Shown here: in pieces, positions 59,701-64,000 of the stretch
Position numbering within the stretch: position 1 is the stretch's first letter
Layout: the number at the start of each line of letters is the position of its first letter
Assembly: GCA_002633005.1 (NCBI GenBank)
Contig: NMRA01000168.1
Location: 439,129-503,128 of the forward strand
Reading direction: 5' to 3'
Source of the DNA: Phoronis australis
Taxonomy: Eukaryota; Phoronida; Phoronidae
Length of the DNA stretch: 64,000 nucleotides
The notes under the pieces: model-generated
Told to the model about the DNA's origin: nothing
Database searches by the model: none
The model's input: only the letters and a program-made list of their open reading frames with translations
Translations under genes and position numbers: made by a program

Positions 59701-62700
59701 AGAGAACAAAAAATTGTAGGAGTAGTTTATTCTAAGCGCGATCGAAGTTTACAATTGCCCGGACGCAAGGGAACTAGATACATGTATGCGATGTCTGTGA
59801 GAAGTAACATGGGCACAAACACGTCAGACGTGTACACAAGTAAGCCACACTATACAATATCAGTGAAGTCTCTCTCACAACGGAAAATTTGTCTTCAAGT
59901 CCCGAAGCACATTTTAGGCCAATCAGAAATCACAAATTTGAGACTGGACAAAATTGATGTACCCGTGATGAATCGTCCTATTGAGACAATCAGTCAACCG
60001 CATTGGATACACTGTACATGGCTTGCTCATGTGTCAAAACAAATGCTTCTTCTTCAAAGATGAACCGAGACAGTGACTTTCAAAGATGACAATGCAGTAC
60101 ACTGTATGTCGTTAATGAACTTTAAATGTACAAAGCAATGCATACTGAATTATACAACCTCCGCTCTACAATGTAGTCTCCGCATGTACTTTACTCGAGT
60201 TGCATGTGACTGCCGAACTTCGGAAGCACTGACTAGTCGAGGAATGCTCAAAGCAAGCGTGGGTCAGCAGTATGCCCCAATAGCAATTACATGTACTCAA
60301 TTTTGGTAAAACTGAATTTTTTCTACTAACTGTGGAGAAATCAATCGTGAGCATCTTTCGAAACACTGAATAAACATAATTACGTACCATATCCAATTCC
60401 ACAGCCACAATTAGTAACAAAACAGTTGTCGATGTCCTTTGTCAAAGATGAACCCTTCACAATCTTGCCGACGTCTTTTTTAAATTTCTTGACAGCCTTT
60501 TCTCTTACATTTTTCGTGTCACCACAAAATCCGGCTTCTTCGTTGGAACAAGAACTGTAAAAAAAAGAAAACAGATTTCAAAATATTACGATAGCCAAGC
60601 AAGAATCAGTTAAACGCTTATAAAAAACAGGTTCAATTAGACCTCATTCGAAAAGGTTCAGGCTCTGGCAGTCCAAACGAAAAATCAATGCTTTGAGATA
60701 ATTTATAACACAAATGCTCACCGTTTCTTCCAAAAAAAAAATTAAAATCGATAAAGCATTGTGTAGCTCACTGGTAGCTAATGGTCCTTACGCCAGTCTG
60801 GCCTATACAATCAAATCTTGGTCGCCTAATGCTATTCAATGTGAAGCTGAAAGTGATGCACAGCATGCAGCATACTTACTGTAAGCTCAATACTTTTCAT
60901 TACAGGTAGACGTGCCCGGGTCCACAAAAGCATACAGCTGGAGTTCAAAGAGTTCTACCATTTTATGCTCATATCTAAGCAAATATTGCAAGTTTACTCA
61001 AGCCTATCTTCAAATTCACAAAATGGAAGTTATGTCTGTATTACATGTACATGTAGCTTGTCTATGCAAAGGTTATAATTTGTCTATGCATGTCTGACTA
61101 GTTCACATATGGTTGACCAATTAAACTCACTCATAAAAGTACAAAAATCCGTTCCCACCAACTGCAGGTCTGATTGCAAGTATTGAGTTCTCGTTTCTTT
61201 GGGGTAATGTAGTTTTAAGTGGCATATGTGTCTTAACAAAGCTCATTGTATCAATGACATATTGAGTGATAATGCTAAGTCACATGTCATTCTGCATCCT
61301 AAACATAAACCTTTACTCTGCTTACGAGCATTTGTCTTCCGCGCGGCCATTTTTCGTTTTAAAACAGAAAAGTCCACGTTAGAATAAGGGGATGACAAAT
61401 AAAATCGTCAGATGGAAGGAGTAATAGTCGTTATAACAACTATCATTTGATGGTGCAAGGCCAATAAACTTGAAATAATCTCACGTGGGTAAACATTGAA
61501 CAATCAGTTTGGTAAATATGCAAGGGTAAAAACATAAAATAGCCAATAAGAAACACAGCGGTGATGAGATTCGTCCAGAAGTCATCGTCGTCCGTTGTGG
61601 TATTTCCAAATTTTGGGAAGATACTCCAAGAGATCCAGCTGCGGACGCTGATGAACCCAAACTGCGTCCAGAATATGTATAGTTAGGGGCATAAAAATGA
61701 TTATTTCAAATTCCCCAAAAAACGTGTGCAAATGGGATTATGGTGTTTAAAGGCAAAGGCAACCTTTTTTCATGTCATTTTTAGCAAAAATTAGGTTCGT
61801 TGGTTATCCCAGACATATTTTCAACTTAATTACAGCTTTTCGTAATTTAACTAAATATTCGTTCTCTACTCCGGAAGTGACGTTTTGGGAGGCAAGCATT
61901 TCCCGCCAATTTCTTTTCATATAGTCTGACTATGAGAGCTGTCGCCTCAGTCATTGATCTACCTCCGTTGTGATAAGTTCGGTCGTCGTTTGCTTTTGTT
62001 TACGAGTCAGTCAACATGCCACACTGTTGCTGCGTACCGGGATGTACTCATTATGGCCCAAAGCTTGTAAGCAGCCCTGCTGCGATGTTGAGTAGTGGGA
62101 GTGAATACAGGTCCAGTCAGTGAAGAGTACAGTTCATCGTTCAATGACCAGATCGGTGAGCCAAACTTTGATACGTTTATTGTGGACTTGTTTAAAGTAT
62201 TGGAGCTATTTAGATGGTGCCAGGTGTCTGGCGAGGGAGTCACACGGCGGGGTGTAAGCAGTTTGTGTGCTCAGGTCACTATCCAGTGGGAGTGTTGTCG
62301 CGGTACACTCGGGCAAATGGGACAGTTGTTCCTATGTCCGTGAGACAATAATGAGTACATCCCGGTACGCAGCAACGGTGTGGCATGTTGACTGATTCGT
62401 AAACAATAGCAAACGACGACCGAACTTATCACAACCGAGATAGAACAATGATTGACTCGGCAGCTCTCACAGTCAGACTATATGAAAAGAAATTGGCGCG
62501 AAATGCTTGCCTCCCAAAACGTCACTTCCGGAGTAGAGAACGAATAATTAATTAAATTAAAAAAAGCTGTAATTAAGTGGAAAATTTGTCTGGGATAACC
62601 AACGAACCTTATTTTTGCTAAAAAAGACATGAAAAAGGGTTACCTTCGCCTTTAATGTCACATCTCTAGAGAAAGGCACAAGAGCCAAAATTCCGGTGAC

Positions 62701-62943
62701 GAAAAAAATACACGAAAAAAATGTGTCAAAGAGTCATATTAAGTGAATATACGACCTATGATTTGACAAACTTCGCAAAAGATCTATTGAGTGAAGTTGT
62801 TAGCGCAAAGTGACAGAGTCTTTGGTCTGGAAGTTTGAATTACCCATCTTTATCAGACTGCTCAGTGATGAAATAGAAGTCTTCTCCAAACGGAAGGTCA
62901 AGGCAAGCTCTGGTTGAATTTACGGGGTCGATAAGTGCTCCTC
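56744..62943 (-). CDS. 3' four exons of an uncharacterised, probably extracellular protein (5' end outside the window)
   Basis: Exons on the minus strand: 62943-62844, 60554-60388, 57829-57639, 57016-56744. Phases 1-2, 2-1, 1-0, 0-stop fit exactly, and donors are GTAATT, GTACGT and GTGACC. The product (about 243 aa visible) reads GALIDPVNSTRACLDLPFGE, DFYFITEQSDKDG, CSNEEAGFCGDTKN, DIDNCFVTNCGCGIGYG, EHLLMTTYKPSYSDTIEEMV, KVTFHVASTANSGKIQENVA, WATGACPDRSRVAITPFEV and ends HDWEMRWLLKN. Paired cysteines and the asparagine-linked sequon NST suggest an extracellular domain. No membrane segment or known family was recognised. TGA at 56744-56746 is followed by a poly(A) signal, so this is a gene separate from the giant one. 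Confidence 0.75.
58019..58161. mobile_element. hAT-like MITE copy 5
   Basis: Ends CCAGAGGTGGATCCAGGATT and AAATCCGCCACTGG. It is inverted relative to copy 6, 390 bp away. Confidence 0.65.
58551..58708. mobile_element. hAT-like MITE copy 6
   Basis: Ends CAGTGGCGGATTTAGAGG and CCTGGATCCGTCACTG. The best-preserved terminal inverted repeat of the family in this window. Flanks share GGTTG on both sides, shorter than the 8 bp expected for hAT. Confidence 0.7.
59656..60063 (+). other. Unexplained 135-codon open frame in an intron
   Basis: Antisense to the minus-strand gene's intron. No known motif, no donor at its end. Listed only because it is long for intronic sequence; it may be chance. Confidence 0.15.
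61751..62652. mobile_element. TTAA-flanked Kolobok-like element with ~305-bp terminal inverted repeats (fold-back form)
   Basis: Left TTAA is 61747-61750 and right TTAA 62653-62656. Inverted repeats 61751-62054 and 62348-62652 begin AGGC(A/G)AAGG(C/T)AACC and match nearly throughout. Each repeat contains a start reading MPHCC, a typical THAP N-terminus. The 290-bp core on the plus strand includes FDTFIVDLFKVLELFRWCQV and VTIQWECCRG, resembling the CxxC...GxxVxVxxxCxxGHxxxWxSQP zinc region of THAP-bearing transposases (from memory). It is an internally deleted, non-autonomous copy in an intron of the 57-63 kb gene. Confidence 0.75.
62095..62343 (+). pseudogene. Transposase fragment in the core of the fold-back element
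   Basis: Frame MGVNTGPVSEEYSSS, then IGEPNFDTFIVDLFKVLELF, RWCQVSGEGVTRRG and QVTIQWECCRGTLGQ. The expected second Cys of the first CxxC is changed, consistent with decay. The THAP N-terminus in the left repeat lies 40 bp upstream in another frame. Confidence 0.45.
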
Positions 62944-64000
62944 CTGTTGACAATGTATACTTTACATGTAGACACATCCATACAAAGAAGGTAACAATAA
63001 AAGGAATTAGATGCAAAAGATATAAATCAAGACTTCGTGAAACTTTTTGTAAAACATTTTCCGACGTTGCCGAGCCAACCGGCTCCTTCTACTGGGCATT
63101 GATGACTGACTGTTTCCCTCAAAAATTTCGACGCTCTCTGCCAGTGTTCACAGCCAACAACTCCAAGGTCATGAACCACGAGTCGTACATACTGAAAAAA
63201 GTTCCCAGCTTTAAACCAGGCAACCTCTCTGACATCTCGCTCAAACAAAAAAATCTCTCTGTCCAGTACTCCCTCCAAGTCGACTGTCTCAAACTAGTGT
63301 CCTGCGCCACAAAATTGAACAAACACTATTGAGACTAGACCACTGGCATTTGCCCTGCGAGGCTGTGCTATGTGTTTTTTAAGCGACCATTCGCTATAGC
63401 TGCCTCTCTGCGAGGATCTGCCTAGAAGTTTAAAGTGGAGCGCTTGAGAACAGCGCTCACGCCCGTTGACACACTCAGGATTAACTTACTGCACGTCAAG
63501 CCAAACCTCAGCGTGGTGATGTCGGTGGAATTGTGTACCACATTATCTGCGATTGTGACGCACGTCACGATTCCTATGTGAGTATGAAAGTGTATGGCAC
63601 AACACCGCAGGGCAAATGTCAGTGTTTTCAACACCACAGTGCTTGTTCACCTTAGTTAGACGTGACACTCGTTTGAGACAGCCGGCGTGACGTTACTAGA
63701 CACAGTCCTTGAATTGAGTGGGGGTGTTAGTGAGGCTGTCTCGGTTAAATCCAAAAACGCTTCTTTGAATTTCTGTGAATAGACACGGAAGGATCAGTTT
63801 TAAGTTGTTTGACTCAGGTGTTCGCCTAGGGCCTTACAGATCTTGTCTATGAACAAAGGGCAACGATTTTCTTTTTCGCAGGCAGGCATCAATCCCCTGT
63901 AGAAAGCCCTGGATGACTCTGTAACGCCCGGACAATTATTTTACAGTAAGTTCCAGAAATTGTGATTTATTATTTTTCGTATCTAGTTATTCACCTGGGT
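62944..64000. other. Right window edge, presumably an intron or 5' part of the minus-strand gene
   Basis: Overlapping frames at 63027-63332 on both strands and 63422-63637 (minus) show no motif or matching phase-1 donor. A short hairpin (GAGCGCTtgagaacAGCGCTC) occurs near 63438-63458. Confidence 0.3.

Noticed and set aside
1-64000. CRISPR arrays, operons, bacterial promoters, rRNA or tRNA genes
   Set aside because: None was seen; gene structure is clearly eukaryotic.

Overview
The window is eukaryotic: genes are broken into many small exons with GT-AG introns, intergenic DNA is AT-rich, and DNA transposons and microsatellites are common. The protein content (a LANCL enzyme, a DSL-type Notch ligand, and a very large cell-surface or matrix protein with a rhamnose-binding-lectin domain, EGF modules and many FN3-like modules) and the repeats point to a marine invertebrate metazoan. 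A hemichordate or cephalochordate is my best guess, but the sequence alone does not fix the phylum.

Layout: (1) 0.15-7.5 kb, plus strand: a complete nine-exon LANCL1/2-type gene. I could place every splice junction with consistent phase, and the zinc-ligand motifs are intact. (2) 7.5-17.7 kb: repeat-rich intergenic DNA. It holds a decayed BEL/Pao-like fragment, a GTCCGTCC-rich dispersed repeat that contains an inverted copy of sequence from a transposon at 23 kb, hAT-like MITEs, and a 0.95 kb near-identical duplication whose second copy begins exactly at an N (probably an assembly artefact). (3) 17.7-21.1 kb, plus strand: a short Notch-ligand-like gene with signal peptide, MNNL, a C2-like stretch, DSL and two EGFs. 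In the preferred model it ends without a membrane anchor. (4) 22.9-25.0 kb: a non-LTR retrotransposon remnant, then a TTAA-flanked terminal-inverted-repeat element carrying a THAP-domain reading frame (Kolobok-like). (5) 26.6-51.4 kb, minus strand: a giant gene with lectin, EGF, unassigned and FN3-like VDxTPP / WxGFxDxxSGI parts. Nineteen exons were placed with compatible phases, five of them longer than 1.15 kb. Its 5' end was not found, but candidate 5' exons lie at 52.2 and 53.7 kb. (6) 56.5-64 kb, minus strand: the last four exons of another secreted or extracellular-looking gene whose 5' end lies beyond the window. Its introns hold a pair of inverted MITEs. (7) 61.75-62.65 kb: a second TTAA-flanked element with unusually long (~305 bp) inverted repeats. 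Each repeat carries a THAP-type start, and the core retains a decayed transposase zinc-finger segment.

The genes do not form an operon or obvious pathway. LANCL is cytosolic, while the other three are probably secretory-pathway proteins. The most distinctive features are the giant modular gene, the candidate secreted DSL ligand with a GC-AG intron, the two related TTAA/THAP elements with antisense-overlapping frames, and a duplicated splice acceptor in the last LANCL exon.
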